Below, one piece after another: positions 54,001-62,752 of a stretch of 64,000 nt of DNA. The notes under the pieces are model-generated. The model was not told the origin of the DNA. It searched no databases and was given only the letters and a program-made list of their open reading frames with translations. Position 1 is the first letter of the stretch. Every line of letters begins with the position of its first letter. Both the position numbers and the translations under genes were made by a program. The DNA is from Saprospiraceae bacterium (GTDB lineage: Bacteria > Bacteroidota > Bacteroidia > Chitinophagales > Saprospiraceae), in the NCBI GenBank assembly GCA_028285545.1, contig JANQPA010000106.1:48065-112064 (forward strand), read 5' to 3'.

Positions 54001-55268
54001 TCTGCCAACTGTAAATATCCATTATCGGAATTAACGGTAATGTTTCCAGGACTCCATTCGGTAATAACTCTTGATGGCCAACCTTTTACAAATACTTCTA
54101 AGGCTAAATCAGCTTTTATTTCTGTACTATGTAATCCCCCATCGGTTGTGATAATAGCTTTCTTTTTAAAATTTTCACTATTAATGTAATTGGCTTGAAT
54201 AGGGCGATCATCTGAAAAAGCTATTCCATATCGGCTGGTTTCTGTTACCTCGTTTATAATATTTTGATAGTCATAGAATTTTCCGAGAGAATCTAATAGC
54301 CAATAAGATTCTTTGGCATATATCCCGTCCAGTGGCCACCAGGTAAAACGAATAATAGTATTGCCAGATTTATCTTTAAATGAATAAATTTCTGTTTGGT
54401 CATCCTTGATTTTAGGTAGTGATTTTAGATATTGATTAATGGCAAGATTTGGAGATAGTTTCTTAGTTTGGATATCAAAATCAAAACAGCTTTTAAGTTT
54501 GCTAAAAAAAAACGTGATTTTTCCTTTTCCAACTTTCGTCAAATAAAGGTTAGAATAAGGGTCCACTTTTTCATTCAAAAGATCTTCCCACTTATAATTG
54601 TCTAAGGTATTTGAATCTAAATTATATTGAATAAATCCATTATTTTGATGCAAGAAAAAAAGGAGGTCACCCTCCAGGACAGCAGGGGTGTTGAAATTGA
54701 TTTCCTCTTCAACAGATAAATTCAATTCAATACTTTGAAGTAATTCTTTTCGAGTCTGAGTAACTCGATATATTGAGTATTTATTAGGATGTTGGGTAAT
54801 TGCGATAACTCCATTTTTTTCATACCCTAGAAGATTGATGATTCTTTCCTCTTTTTCGAAAGAAAAAACCTGGCTTTTATGGAGATCTGGATCATAAAAA
54901 AAGGTATGTGTCCTTTCAAGGTTAGTACCAAATAAAAATCCACTTGGTGTAATATCTTGTATGAACCAGGCTTGATCTGTAGAGCTTTCTTCAGGATTGG
55001 GGATCGCTATGGTATACGATTTATTTCCATCAAATTGAAAAAAACTTTGCTTGCGGTGGATATCCAAAATACGACAAGGATTGACCCACATTCTGCCTTT
55101 CCGATCTATAAATGTTTCCTCTATACAAGATACTGGTAATCCCTGCTCAATATCATAGGTAGTAAAAGTGGAGGCTTGAAGTGATGGTAAAGAAAGGGCA
55201 TCTGTTGTTTGAGCAACAGAGGAAGTAAGAGCCAAAAAAGCAAAAAGGATTAAACAGTATTTTTTCAT
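51057..55268 (-). CDS. Hybrid two-component system sensor/regulator (HTCS), copy 1
   Basis: A 1403-aa protein. Signal peptide ~1-19; periplasmic two-component-regulator propeller blades (~30-720), clearest at G-L-S-N-N-Q-V-I-C-I-Y-E-N-N-D-G-K-I-W-I-G; Y_Y_Y domain (~735-815); membrane helix (~826-848); coiled coil; HisKA with S-H-E-F-R-T-P (His ~899); HATPase with N-L-L-S-N-A-I-K-F (~1010) and G-T-G-I-G-L-A; receiver with L-S-D-V-M-M-P (Asp ~1206) and A-K-P-F (Lys ~1256); AraC HTH (~1300-1402, ending I-S-P-K-Q-F-R-A). All phospho-transfer residues are present. Known HTCSs control polysaccharide-use loci, but no SusC/SusD or glycosidase is near; the giant surface-protein gene follows 199 bases downstream and is the likely target. 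Confidence 0.93.
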   Translation of the reverse strand: MKKYCLILFAFLALTSSVAQTTDALSLPSLQASTFTTYDIEQGLPVSCIEETFIDRKGRMWVNPCRILDIHRKQSFFQFDGNKSYTIAIPNPEESSTDQAWFIQDITPSGFLFGTNLERTHTFFYDPDLHKSQVFSFEKEERIINLLGYEKNGVIAITQHPNKYSIYRVTQTRKELLQSIELNLSVEEEINFNTPAVLEGDLLFFLHQNNGFIQYNLDSNTLDNYKWEDLLNEKVDPYSNLYLTKVGKGKITFFFSKLKSCFDFDIQTKKLSPNLAINQYLKSLPKIKDDQTEIYSFKDKSGNTIIRFTWWPLDGIYAKESYWLLDSLGKFYDYQNIINEVTETSRYGIAFSDDRPIQANYINSENFKKKAIITTDGGLHSTEIKADLALEVFVKGWPSRVITEWSPGNITVNSDNGYLQLADLNQKNERLIGNNLEELTFGDNISQSPFSKIIYQGNEKIWFASGKYLVSYHKKQKIFTTFPTNQEFDKFAFLNEKEVILADFIQNQVFIYNLDQNQLQPYSIAGTPLNIGGRANEIMLSQDSIIWIASLNGLWKIEQPSGKVFHLNEKNGLSNNQVICIYENNDGKIWIGMLNGGLQIYDPESGALQLINESNGLSNNSVVGILEDEDGDKWVSTFSGITVLSNEGEILFKVQEKDGISHQEFNRFSYHKLEDGRLIFGAVSGINVLEPQKIKAVLTQKDSIQLYFTEIRFFDKKLSKDTLKRGQFETIQQIILPATHRYLSLDFSLSDYTHAQNSSFAYQLIKQEDLNSKNRADSSWISIGNNSFLTLNDLPEGQYSILIRGTDHKGQHINNVLRIPIKVKEFFYKTWWFYMLCTLPLLLGVFIWSRRLVTEKKRLEIEVKKRTHQIQLDKKLIEQQASKLQELDKVKSRFFTNISHEFRTPLTVISGMADQLEDQEKAKSLIKRNSESLLNMINQILDLRKLEVSKLQLDLVQGDIITYLKYITESFSSLADTKGVQLQFSTDPEELIMDYDPEKFLRIVSNLLSNAIKFTPQGGKIDIRASLDTSTTLSLEVKDTGIGISKEQLPYIFDRFYQGSHNQKSNEGAGGTGIGLALTKELIKLMNGQIIVESSQEHSSPDRGTTITIYLPIKRKAEMVKEEVLLSDQIAKSIQSQIANSNGLQPNPIVNGDKTLPNLLIVEDNPDIVQYLITCLQDQFQLDFAKHGQEGIEKAFEVSPDIILSDVMMPVKDGFELCQTLKLDQRTSHIPIVLLTAKADIESRIEGLERGADAYLAKPFNKKELLVSLQKLIEIRQRLQERYRVQEALQPSNDPAIQIEDAFITKVRKAVEQNIDNEKFGPNELAKSLGMSRSSFFAKIKALTDRSPALYIRSIRLHRSKSLLKNTDLNISQIAYEVGFEDPNYFTRCFSQEFGISPKQFRA

Positions 55269-55333
55269 GATTCCCCCTCTTCTAAAAAACGCGTTTTCAA
55301 CTTGGAACCTTGCAGTGATAAATATACGTAAAA

Positions 55334-55363
55334 AGACATGACATGTTTAAACATGCCATGTCT
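55334..55363. repeat. 30-bp palindrome of the 3' cassette, copy 2
   Basis: AGACATGACATGTTT pairs with AAACATGCCATGTCT with one mismatch. As after the first giant gene, it is joined to a TCAGGAGAT(A/T)TCCCCTGGAG block (55370-55389) and then to a long palindromic terminator. Confidence 0.8.
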
Positions 55364-55397
55364 AAAAAGTCAGGAGATTTCCCCTGGAGCGAGAGAG

Positions 55398-55452
55398 AAT
55401 ATTTAAGGATTGAATCATCCGCCTCAGGCGGATGATTCAATCCTTAAATATT
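55398..55452 (-). terminator. Terminator of the second giant gene
   Basis: A perfect 26-bp stem (55398-55423 and 55427-55452) with a 3-base loop and a CCGCC/GGCGG tip. It overlaps the first bases of the giant gene's stop codon on the minus strand. Its sequence differs from the terminal palindrome of copy 1 although the position is the same. Confidence 0.8.
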
Positions 55453-58400
55453 ATTTTTGTAAAATCACCTTCTGATTAATCAAAGCCTTGCCTGCTCTCA
55501 ATCTAACCAAATAAATACCTGCCGGCATAGGCTGGCCATTTTGATCCTTACCATCCCATAAAATTCTGTGGTCTCCAGCAGGGACCATTTCGGATAGCAG
55601 AGTATGAATTCGCTGCCCCTGAATGTTGAAGATCTCAATAGTGGTTTTTTCTTCTTGACTCAAATTGAAACTCAGATTGACTTCCTCCTGGAATGGATTT
55701 GGAAAAGCTTTTAATTCAGTGATGCTGCTATTCTCCTCCTGTCCTTGTTTTTTCAAACTCCAGCCACCCCATCCTCCTGGACTTGGATCAGGATTTGAGT
55801 TTTGTTCACAGGCATCTCCTGTTCCATTATTATTGCTGTCTTTTTGATTTAGATTGTAAGTGTCTGGGCAGTTGTCACAACTGTCTAGCAATCCATCTGC
55901 ATCGCTATCGGTTCCTTCTAAAGTGACCTTAGCTTGACAGTAAGCCGTACTGCCTTTTTCATTAGTTACTGAGAGTAATAGATTTTGTTCTTTACCATTC
56001 ACACAATGAATATCCATGCTTGGAGCAGGCGGAAGGCCAGTACCAAAAATTGAACCACCTGCCGGACTGATGAGTAAGGTAACCTGACTACAGTCATCAA
56101 AAGATCCATCGTCAATATCTGAAGCACTGATGTTGACCGTTCCATTTCCGGTCATGGGCATGGAGATGTTTTTGCAGAGGGCATTAGGAGCAGCATTTCC
56201 ACCAACCATCACCCACTGAGTCTGCGTGCTGATGTTTCCATTTCCGTCATCGTAATTCCAAAGGACGACAAAGGTTCCTTCCTGGTCAAATTCCAGTGGG
56301 CTGTCAGTAGTAGCGGTAATAGAACCCACACAATTATCGGTAGCCGTTGGGAAATGGGTAATAATAACCGAACAAGATCCAGTCAAAGCAGGCAGATTGG
56401 GCTGATCGGGTACCGGTGCTTTAGTATCTCTGATGACCACTCTCTGAGTTTGTGTAACTGAATTTTCATTGCCATCATCGTAGACCCAGGTGATGATGTG
56501 GATACCTTGAGTATTATAAGTCAAAGGATCAGAGGTCGTTCCTTGAATGGTTCCTACACAACGATCAGTAGCCGTGGGTATAGTGGAGACGGTAAGCCCG
56601 CACTGTGCTCTGAGAGTTGGCAGATTATTCCGATCTGGGACGGGAGCCACATCATCCTCAATGATAATGGTTTGATCTTGTGAGGAGGTATTTCCATTTC
56701 CATCATCATAGACCCAGGTAATAGTATAAATTCCTACCTTATCAAAGTAGAGCGGATCAGCAGTGGTACCCATGACTTGACCGGCACAATTATCAGTCGC
56801 AAAAGGAGGTTCCAGACCAGCTTCACAGTTTCCAGTGATGGTAGGCAAAGTAGCTACATTTGGAATAGGAGCGATATTATCCTTTAAAATCAGATTGGCA
56901 GTACACGAATTTGAATTGTTGTAAATATCTGTGACCGTTAAAGTAACCGTTTGGTCAGAACAAGAAATAGTTGTTTTATCCAAGCTCATTGATTGAATAC
57001 CGCAAGCATCACTGGAACCATTATCTACCTGTTGAACGGTGACCGTTCCCTGCCCATTCTCATCTACCACAACAGTTGCCTCACGGCACTTTGCATCGGG
57101 AGCAACACGATCAACAACGGTAATCATACCAGTACATGAACTTTCATTTTGTGAAACATCTATTACTGGATAAGTAACTTCAAAAGAGCCAATATCACTA
57201 CAATCAAGTGGCATGGTTAGAAAGAATATTATCGCAAGGCCACAATTATCAAAAGACCCATCATCAACAGATTTTATACTGTAATTACCCTTTCCTGCTG
57301 CGTCTAATTCAATGGTAACATCCTTACATCTAGCAATGGGCGGTAAATTATCAATTGGAGTAACAAAACTAAAGCAAGTACTTTGATTACCATTGTTGTC
57401 CTTTACAATTAATGTTACATCAAAATTATCGAAGCCTGAAGCAGAGCACATAAAGTCTCTTTTTGTCGAGCCATCAGAAAATTCGAAGGTCAAAGATCCG
57501 CAGTTATCTGTAGATCCATTATCCAGATCTTGAGCACTAACTGTAGCTTTCCCATTGGCATCAACAGGAACCTTCAAATCCTTACATTTAGCAATGGGCG
57601 GCGTATTATCTACCACAATGACGATTTGAGTTTGCGTTTCAATATTACCATTTCCATCATCAAAAGACCAGGTAATGGTATGTGTGCCTAAAGTAGAATA
57701 GGTCAATGGATCAGAAGTCGTTCCAATGATGGCATTCCCTGAACAATAATCTGTAGCAGTAGGCGGTGACACTGTGACAGGGCATTCATTTGTGATAGTA
57801 GGCAATGTCGCCAGATCTGGAGTGGGTTTAGTGACATCATCCACAATCACTGTTTGGGTCTGCGTTTCCACATTTCCATTTCCATCATCAAAAGACCAGG
57901 TAATGGAATGTGTGCCTTGGGTAGAATAAGTTAGCGGATCAGAAGTGGTTCCCTGAATGCTGCCCTCACATGCATCTGTAGCAGTAGGAATACGATCAAC
58001 GTTTGCCAAACATTCACCCGTAATAGTAGGAAGTGTAGTAAGATCAGGAATGGGTTTAGTGACATCATCCACAATAACAGTTTGCGTTTGTGTCTCTACA
58101 TTACCATTGCCATCATCGAATGTCCAGTTGATAATGTAAGTACCCTGCTGATTGAAGCTGATTGGATCATTGGTCGTACCTGTGATGATCCCTGCACAAA
58201 AATCTGTAGCAGTGGGTGCAGGGACCGTTGCAGAGCATTCTGCCCTAATAGTAGGTAAAGAGGGAATATCAGGAATGGGTTTGAAGTAATCTTTTACCAC
58301 TACCAATTGAGTGGCCGTTTCAATATTACCATTGCCATCATCGAATGTCCAGGTAATGGTATACTCTCCTTGTTCGGTATAGGTAAGTGGATCATTGGTA

Positions 58401-61400
58401 GTGCCGAAGATGATTTGCCCACAGTTATCTGTAGCGCCGGGCTTTTCATAAACAATGGCTTCACATTCACCATCGATGGGACTTAAGCTAGCAATGATCG
58501 GCACAGGCTTGGATACATCATTGACAGTTACTAAAGCAGTACATTGATCAGTATATGTACCATCACTGACGGTTAAAATAACCGAATGTGTGCCTGGCCC
58601 AAAAGTGGTTTTATCCATATTCATAATGAGGTTATCTTCATCAAGGTCGTAAGAGCCTCCATCTACGTCCGCATAGGTGAGGTAGACTTCACAATTTTGG
58701 TCAACGGACATAGTCACATTTTTACAGACTGCTACGGGTGGAAGATTACAATAGTATTCCGGATCGCTTATTGTCACCTTTGCGGTACAAAAACTGGAAT
58801 TACCATCAGGTAAAATAGCGGTTAGGGTAACGGTGTTTTCTCCAAAATTAGAACAGTCGAAACTGGTTTTATCCAAGTCTAAAGAAGCAAAGCCACAAAT
58901 AGAAGTGGAAGGATCTATAATCTCATAAACAGTGATAGAAATTATACCTTTATCATTCATTGGAATAACTACGTCCTGACAAGCCAAAGTAGATGAAGAA
59001 TTATCTTCAACGGTAACGGTAGTATTACAAACAGAGCCATTTCCGTAATTATCCTTCAATAAAAGACCTACTGGATGGGTACCGATACTTGCACAATCAA
59101 AGGTAAGGAAGTTTGAAAAAGCATTTTCCTCTACGCAGAAATTTCCAGATTTCTGATAGTCCCAATCATCTGCTCCCTCAACAAGTATATTCCCCTGATC
59201 ATCTTTTAATTGAAAATAACCATTACCTGGCCCAGAAAAGCGAAAGCCATCTCCATGGGAATCATAAAAATTTAATTCGTAACAACCTGGAGGTAGTGAA
59301 AAAGTTTCAGTTATTAATTTTAGATCCTCTGCATAGGTATAGGGCCCTCCCGATGCATAAGTATTTTCTCCACTAGTGAGGGTCCAAGAGTTATCGGTAG
59401 AGAAAAATTCAAATTGAATGGTCAAAGCAAATTCCTTTTCTGAATAAGGATTGGAGTTGGAGTTCCATACCTGCATAGAGGCGATGGTTCCACATACATC
59501 ATAGGAACCTGCATCTAAATCAGTTCCCGTCAAGGTCGTCGTTCCTGATGAAGGAAGCTGGATTGTCAAGGGCTGACACTTGGCTACGGGGCCAGCCTTA
59601 TCCTGTACCATAACTGTAGAGATACATTCATCAATGATATCACCATTAGGTTTTGTTAGGGAGAGTGTGACAGGATTGGCTCCAATATCAGCACAAGAAT
59701 AATTAAAAATTGTTTGGTCGGGAGTCAGGACGAAGGTATGCCCACCTTCACATGAACTTATTGTGGATCCATTATCAAAATCTAAACCCCCTGATCCTCT
59801 TTTTGTATGAATTTGATTTTGACCACTTTGATCCAAGGTCACGACCACATCTTTGCATTTAGCAGCATCGCTTAGATCTTGTTCAATGGTAACCGTAGTC
59901 TCACAAGTAGAGCCATTCCTATAATTATCATAAACTATGACTCGTACTGGATAGGTGCCACCAACATCTTCACAACGAAATGTAACGATGTCTGTGTAAA
60001 TATTGTCTCCTGCATAAAAATTCTTGGATTTTTGATAGTCCCAATCATTCGGCTCACTTTCGATAATGAGCTTTCCAAACTCATCTTCCAGGCGGAATCC
60101 AGTCATTTGATTTGGGGGAATCGAATTTAGACCATCCCCATATTCATCATAAATATTAAAGGTATATCTCCCTGGGGAAAGACTAAAGGTTTCTGTAATA
60201 ATACTTCCGGAAGTTATATTATAAGGCCCTCCTGAGAAAAAAGTCTTTCCTCCACTGGTAAGACTCCAGCTGGTTTCACTAGGCCAATAATCAGAATTGA
60301 TGGTGAGGGTATATTGTACATCAGAGGCAGGGCGTTTTGTAGGTGCCCATGCACGTGCATTTCTAATACCCCCACATGGATCATGATAATCCTCAAGGAA
60401 ATCTGTAGGGGAAATATTGATTTCACCTAGTTCATTAGAAGGCATCTGGACCGTTATAGGTTTGCAATTGACAATAGGGCCTGCCTGATCTATAACAGTT
60501 ACAGTGCCTGTGCAATCATCAATAAATTGACCATCTTTTTTTATGGTAAGGGTAACTGAATTTGGACCTATATCTGCACAGGTAAAGAGCTCTTTACTTA
60601 GTTCATACACACCATCTATTCTTCCAAGACAAGGAATAAAGGCATCATAACTATCATCATCAATATTTTGACCACGCCAGGCTTTTAGGCGAACTTCTCC
60701 GCTTTCGTCAAGTGTAACGGTAATGTCCTTACATTTAGCAAATTGACTTAGATTTCTTTCTATTCTTACCTGACTGTTACAGGTACTGATGCTTCCTCCC
60801 GGAGCATTTAGCGTGATGGTCACAGTTTGGGTAGTATTTGCCTTACTACAATCAAATGTGCTGGTGCTGATACTATATCCTTGCGGATAATTGGCGTAGG
60901 AAATGTTAGTGCAGACATTGTCAGTACCATTGTATATATCTGAGAGGCTTATGGAAACGTCTTCTTCCATCCCTAAATCTATGGTAATATCTTTGCACCT
61001 TACAATGGGGGTGTTGGGATTGTTAACTTGTACATTAGCTGTACAGGAATCTCTATCTCCATTATTATCGATAGCAGTTAGGGTGACCGTGTGGCTCCCT
61101 ACATCCGTACAGCCAAAACTACTTTTGCTTAGGGTATAAGAAGAGATGGTTTCTCCACATATGGTGGTGGTGGTGTAATTGATATTATTGGCTCTTAAGA
61201 AAGCCTGGCTATTGGTATTCAATTGGACCGTTGCATCTTTGCAGGTGACAGTAGGTCTTGCTTTTATAGTTATAGAAGCAGAGCAAGTGCTTGAATCTAC
61301 AGCAGTGCCGTCTAATAAACTGGTTCCAACAAGATTAACTACCAGGGGTGAAGCGATGTCTGAGCAAGTAAGGTCAATCGAGGAGCCAAGGGGTTGATTA

Positions 61401-62548
61401 TTTATATCATAAAGGGTGTAAGCTAATTGGAAACCATTTGGATCTGAAGAGCCAGCTCCTATCTCCGAAGCCTGGACAGTTGCGCTAGCATATTCATCCA
61501 GATAAATTGTAAGATTATTACAAACAACATTAGGGGCTGAAGGTATTATCCTATACGTGATTTGACCACTTTGCGAACTATTGGTTGAACCTCTTTTTTC
61601 TTTTAAGGTAGATCGGTTTTTATGGTGCATATTGTTGATGAAACTACCTCCTCCGGTTTCTTTTACACCATCTTTTTCTTTTCCACCAGGGGTAAATCCG
61701 CCACCATTGGGTTGTGTAATGCCTACGCCACCGCCGCCAGCACCGCCACCAAAACCAAAGCCTCCTACTGCAAGTTGGCTATTTCCTATTACATCCCAAT
61801 TTCCACCTTCTCCACCTGTTGGTTTAACAGGGTTAGTATAGGGATTGGTTGCTCCTGGCCAGCCCAGATGTCCGGCAGTTTTAGAATTACATTTTTGCCA
61901 TTTAGTATTCTGGACATCATAATAGTAAAATCTGGAAGGGTCATAAATGCCTCCTCCACCTGCGGTACAATAACATCCACATGCTAAATAAGTGAAACTA
62001 CAATAGCTGTCGGTTCCAGATATTGGGCATTGAATAATCTCTCCAGGATTGCCATCTTCTTTGACAGTACAGCAATCAGAGTACCCTCCGTTTCCACCCC
62101 CAGCAACCAATAAGAGGGTATATTGATTATCAGGACGTTTATAAAATATAGCCGTGCCACCTCCTCCTCCAGCGGACTCGGCCCAGGCATTGTTAATACT
62201 TTCTCCGCGTTCGCCAATAATAAAAACGATTTCTGAACCTGGCGGAATCTGATTACTGCCCGTTCCAATTTCAAACCAGGCACCCATTCTAGCTCCCTGG
62301 CCTCCTTTTCCAGAAATGAGGCTTCCATTCCTTTTACGTCCACCATCTCCTCCGGTAGCTTCGAAATAGATTAATCCGCTAGATAGACTAGAAGGAATCC
62401 GATATTCCTGAACGCGATCATTATTATTATAATTAATGATATGATTTTGTCCATCTTGAGTAAGATTTGGTTGAGCGTCTACAATGTTGGTTAATAAGAG
62501 GCCTAATAAAACAAAATAGACTATAATATGCGAGTTATGCTTTTTCAT
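55451..62548 (-). CDS. Giant T9SS-exported HYR-repeat surface protein, copy 2
   Basis: A 2365-aa paralogue of the giant at 43778-50857 with exactly the same domain order: signal peptide, glycine-rich domain (~28-335, with a short extra G-V-K-E-T-G stretch), nine type A HYR-like units, four type B (from ~1347), three A, three B, one A, a thrombospondin type 3-like stretch, and a T9SS sorting domain (~2274-2365). The two ~100-aa Y-D-x-x-G-D-G inserts are kept (about 743-846 and 1036-1143). By eye the N- and C-terminal regions are almost identical between copies, while the first HYR units and units A8-A11 differ most. It lies 204 bases downstream of the second HTCS. The protein probably reaches the surface by T9SS; ligand unknown. 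Confidence 0.92.
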   Translation of the reverse strand: MKKHNSHIIVYFVLLGLLLTNIVDAQPNLTQDGQNHIINYNNNDRVQEYRIPSSLSSGLIYFEATGGDGGRKRNGSLISGKGGQGARMGAWFEIGTGSNQIPPGSEIVFIIGERGESINNAWAESAGGGGGTAIFYKRPDNQYTLLLVAGGGNGGYSDCCTVKEDGNPGEIIQCPISGTDSYCSFTYLACGCYCTAGGGGIYDPSRFYYYDVQNTKWQKCNSKTAGHLGWPGATNPYTNPVKPTGGEGGNWDVIGNSQLAVGGFGFGGGAGGGGVGITQPNGGGFTPGGKEKDGVKETGGGSFINNMHHKNRSTLKEKRGSTNSSQSGQITYRIIPSAPNVVCNNLTIYLDEYASATVQASEIGAGSSDPNGFQLAYTLYDINNQPLGSSIDLTCSDIASPLVVNLVGTSLLDGTAVDSSTCSASITIKARPTVTCKDATVQLNTNSQAFLRANNINYTTTTICGETISSYTLSKSSFGCTDVGSHTVTLTAIDNNGDRDSCTANVQVNNPNTPIVRCKDITIDLGMEEDVSISLSDIYNGTDNVCTNISYANYPQGYSISTSTFDCSKANTTQTVTITLNAPGGSISTCNSQVRIERNLSQFAKCKDITVTLDESGEVRLKAWRGQNIDDDSYDAFIPCLGRIDGVYELSKELFTCADIGPNSVTLTIKKDGQFIDDCTGTVTVIDQAGPIVNCKPITVQMPSNELGEINISPTDFLEDYHDPCGGIRNARAWAPTKRPASDVQYTLTINSDYWPSETSWSLTSGGKTFFSGGPYNITSGSIITETFSLSPGRYTFNIYDEYGDGLNSIPPNQMTGFRLEDEFGKLIIESEPNDWDYQKSKNFYAGDNIYTDIVTFRCEDVGGTYPVRVIVYDNYRNGSTCETTVTIEQDLSDAAKCKDVVVTLDQSGQNQIHTKRGSGGLDFDNGSTISSCEGGHTFVLTPDQTIFNYSCADIGANPVTLSLTKPNGDIIDECISTVMVQDKAGPVAKCQPLTIQLPSSGTTTLTGTDLDAGSYDVCGTIASMQVWNSNSNPYSEKEFALTIQFEFFSTDNSWTLTSGENTYASGGPYTYAEDLKLITETFSLPPGCYELNFYDSHGDGFRFSGPGNGYFQLKDDQGNILVEGADDWDYQKSGNFCVEENAFSNFLTFDCASIGTHPVGLLLKDNYGNGSVCNTTVTVEDNSSSTLACQDVVIPMNDKGIISITVYEIIDPSTSICGFASLDLDKTSFDCSNFGENTVTLTAILPDGNSSFCTAKVTISDPEYYCNLPPVAVCKNVTMSVDQNCEVYLTYADVDGGSYDLDEDNLIMNMDKTTFGPGTHSVILTVSDGTYTDQCTALVTVNDVSKPVPIIASLSPIDGECEAIVYEKPGATDNCGQIIFGTTNDPLTYTEQGEYTITWTFDDGNGNIETATQLVVVKDYFKPIPDIPSLPTIRAECSATVPAPTATDFCAGIITGTTNDPISFNQQGTYIINWTFDDGNGNVETQTQTVIVDDVTKPIPDLTTLPTITGECLANVDRIPTATDACEGSIQGTTSDPLTYSTQGTHSITWSFDDGNGNVETQTQTVIVDDVTKPTPDLATLPTITNECPVTVSPPTATDYCSGNAIIGTTSDPLTYSTLGTHTITWSFDDGNGNIETQTQIVIVVDNTPPIAKCKDLKVPVDANGKATVSAQDLDNGSTDNCGSLTFEFSDGSTKRDFMCSASGFDNFDVTLIVKDNNGNQSTCFSFVTPIDNLPPIARCKDVTIELDAAGKGNYSIKSVDDGSFDNCGLAIIFFLTMPLDCSDIGSFEVTYPVIDVSQNESSCTGMITVVDRVAPDAKCREATVVVDENGQGTVTVQQVDNGSSDACGIQSMSLDKTTISCSDQTVTLTVTDIYNNSNSCTANLILKDNIAPIPNVATLPTITGNCEAGLEPPFATDNCAGQVMGTTADPLYFDKVGIYTITWVYDDGNGNTSSQDQTIIIEDDVAPVPDRNNLPTLRAQCGLTVSTIPTATDRCVGTIQGTTSDPLTYNTQGIHIITWVYDDGNENSVTQTQRVVIRDTKAPVPDQPNLPALTGSCSVIITHFPTATDNCVGSITATTDSPLEFDQEGTFVVLWNYDDGNGNISTQTQWVMVGGNAAPNALCKNISMPMTGNGTVNISASDIDDGSFDDCSQVTLLISPAGGSIFGTGLPPAPSMDIHCVNGKEQNLLLSVTNEKGSTAYCQAKVTLEGTDSDADGLLDSCDNCPDTYNLNQKDSNNNGTGDACEQNSNPDPSPGGWGGWSLKKQGQEENSSITELKAFPNPFQEEVNLSFNLSQEEKTTIEIFNIQGQRIHTLLSEMVPAGDHRILWDGKDQNGQPMPAGIYLVRLRAGKALINQKVILQK

Positions 62549-62715
62549 ATGAGACTCAATTAAGGTTAGATTAATGGTAGATTCTATGGAGGGCAGTCCT
62601 TTGTCTGAAACCTCCGCAGGGTTTATCCTCAGCCCAATGAACTGCGGACAAATCCTGTCAATTTTTGTGTTGAGTCAAAAATGGAAGAAAAAGAGAGTGA
62701 AGATTATAACTAAAA

Positions 62716-62741
62716 TCCAAGATTTTAACAATAAAATCCAA
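62716..62741 (-). promoter_or_regulatory. Predicted HTCS/AraC operator upstream of giant copy 2
   Basis: On the minus strand TTGGA lies at 62737-62741 and at 62716-62720, again 21 bases apart and just past the HTCS stop. The bases around the boxes differ from copy 1, while the boxes and spacing are kept, including the flanking ACTAAAATCCAA on the plus strand. Confidence 0.45.
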
Positions 62742-62752
62742 AAGCTTGAAAA

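Noticed and set aside
55286..55297. AAAACGCGTTTT palindrome before HTCS copy 1 as an operator
   Set aside because: 12 bases only, AT-rich, no second copy near HTCS 2 visible in the window; chance cannot be excluded.
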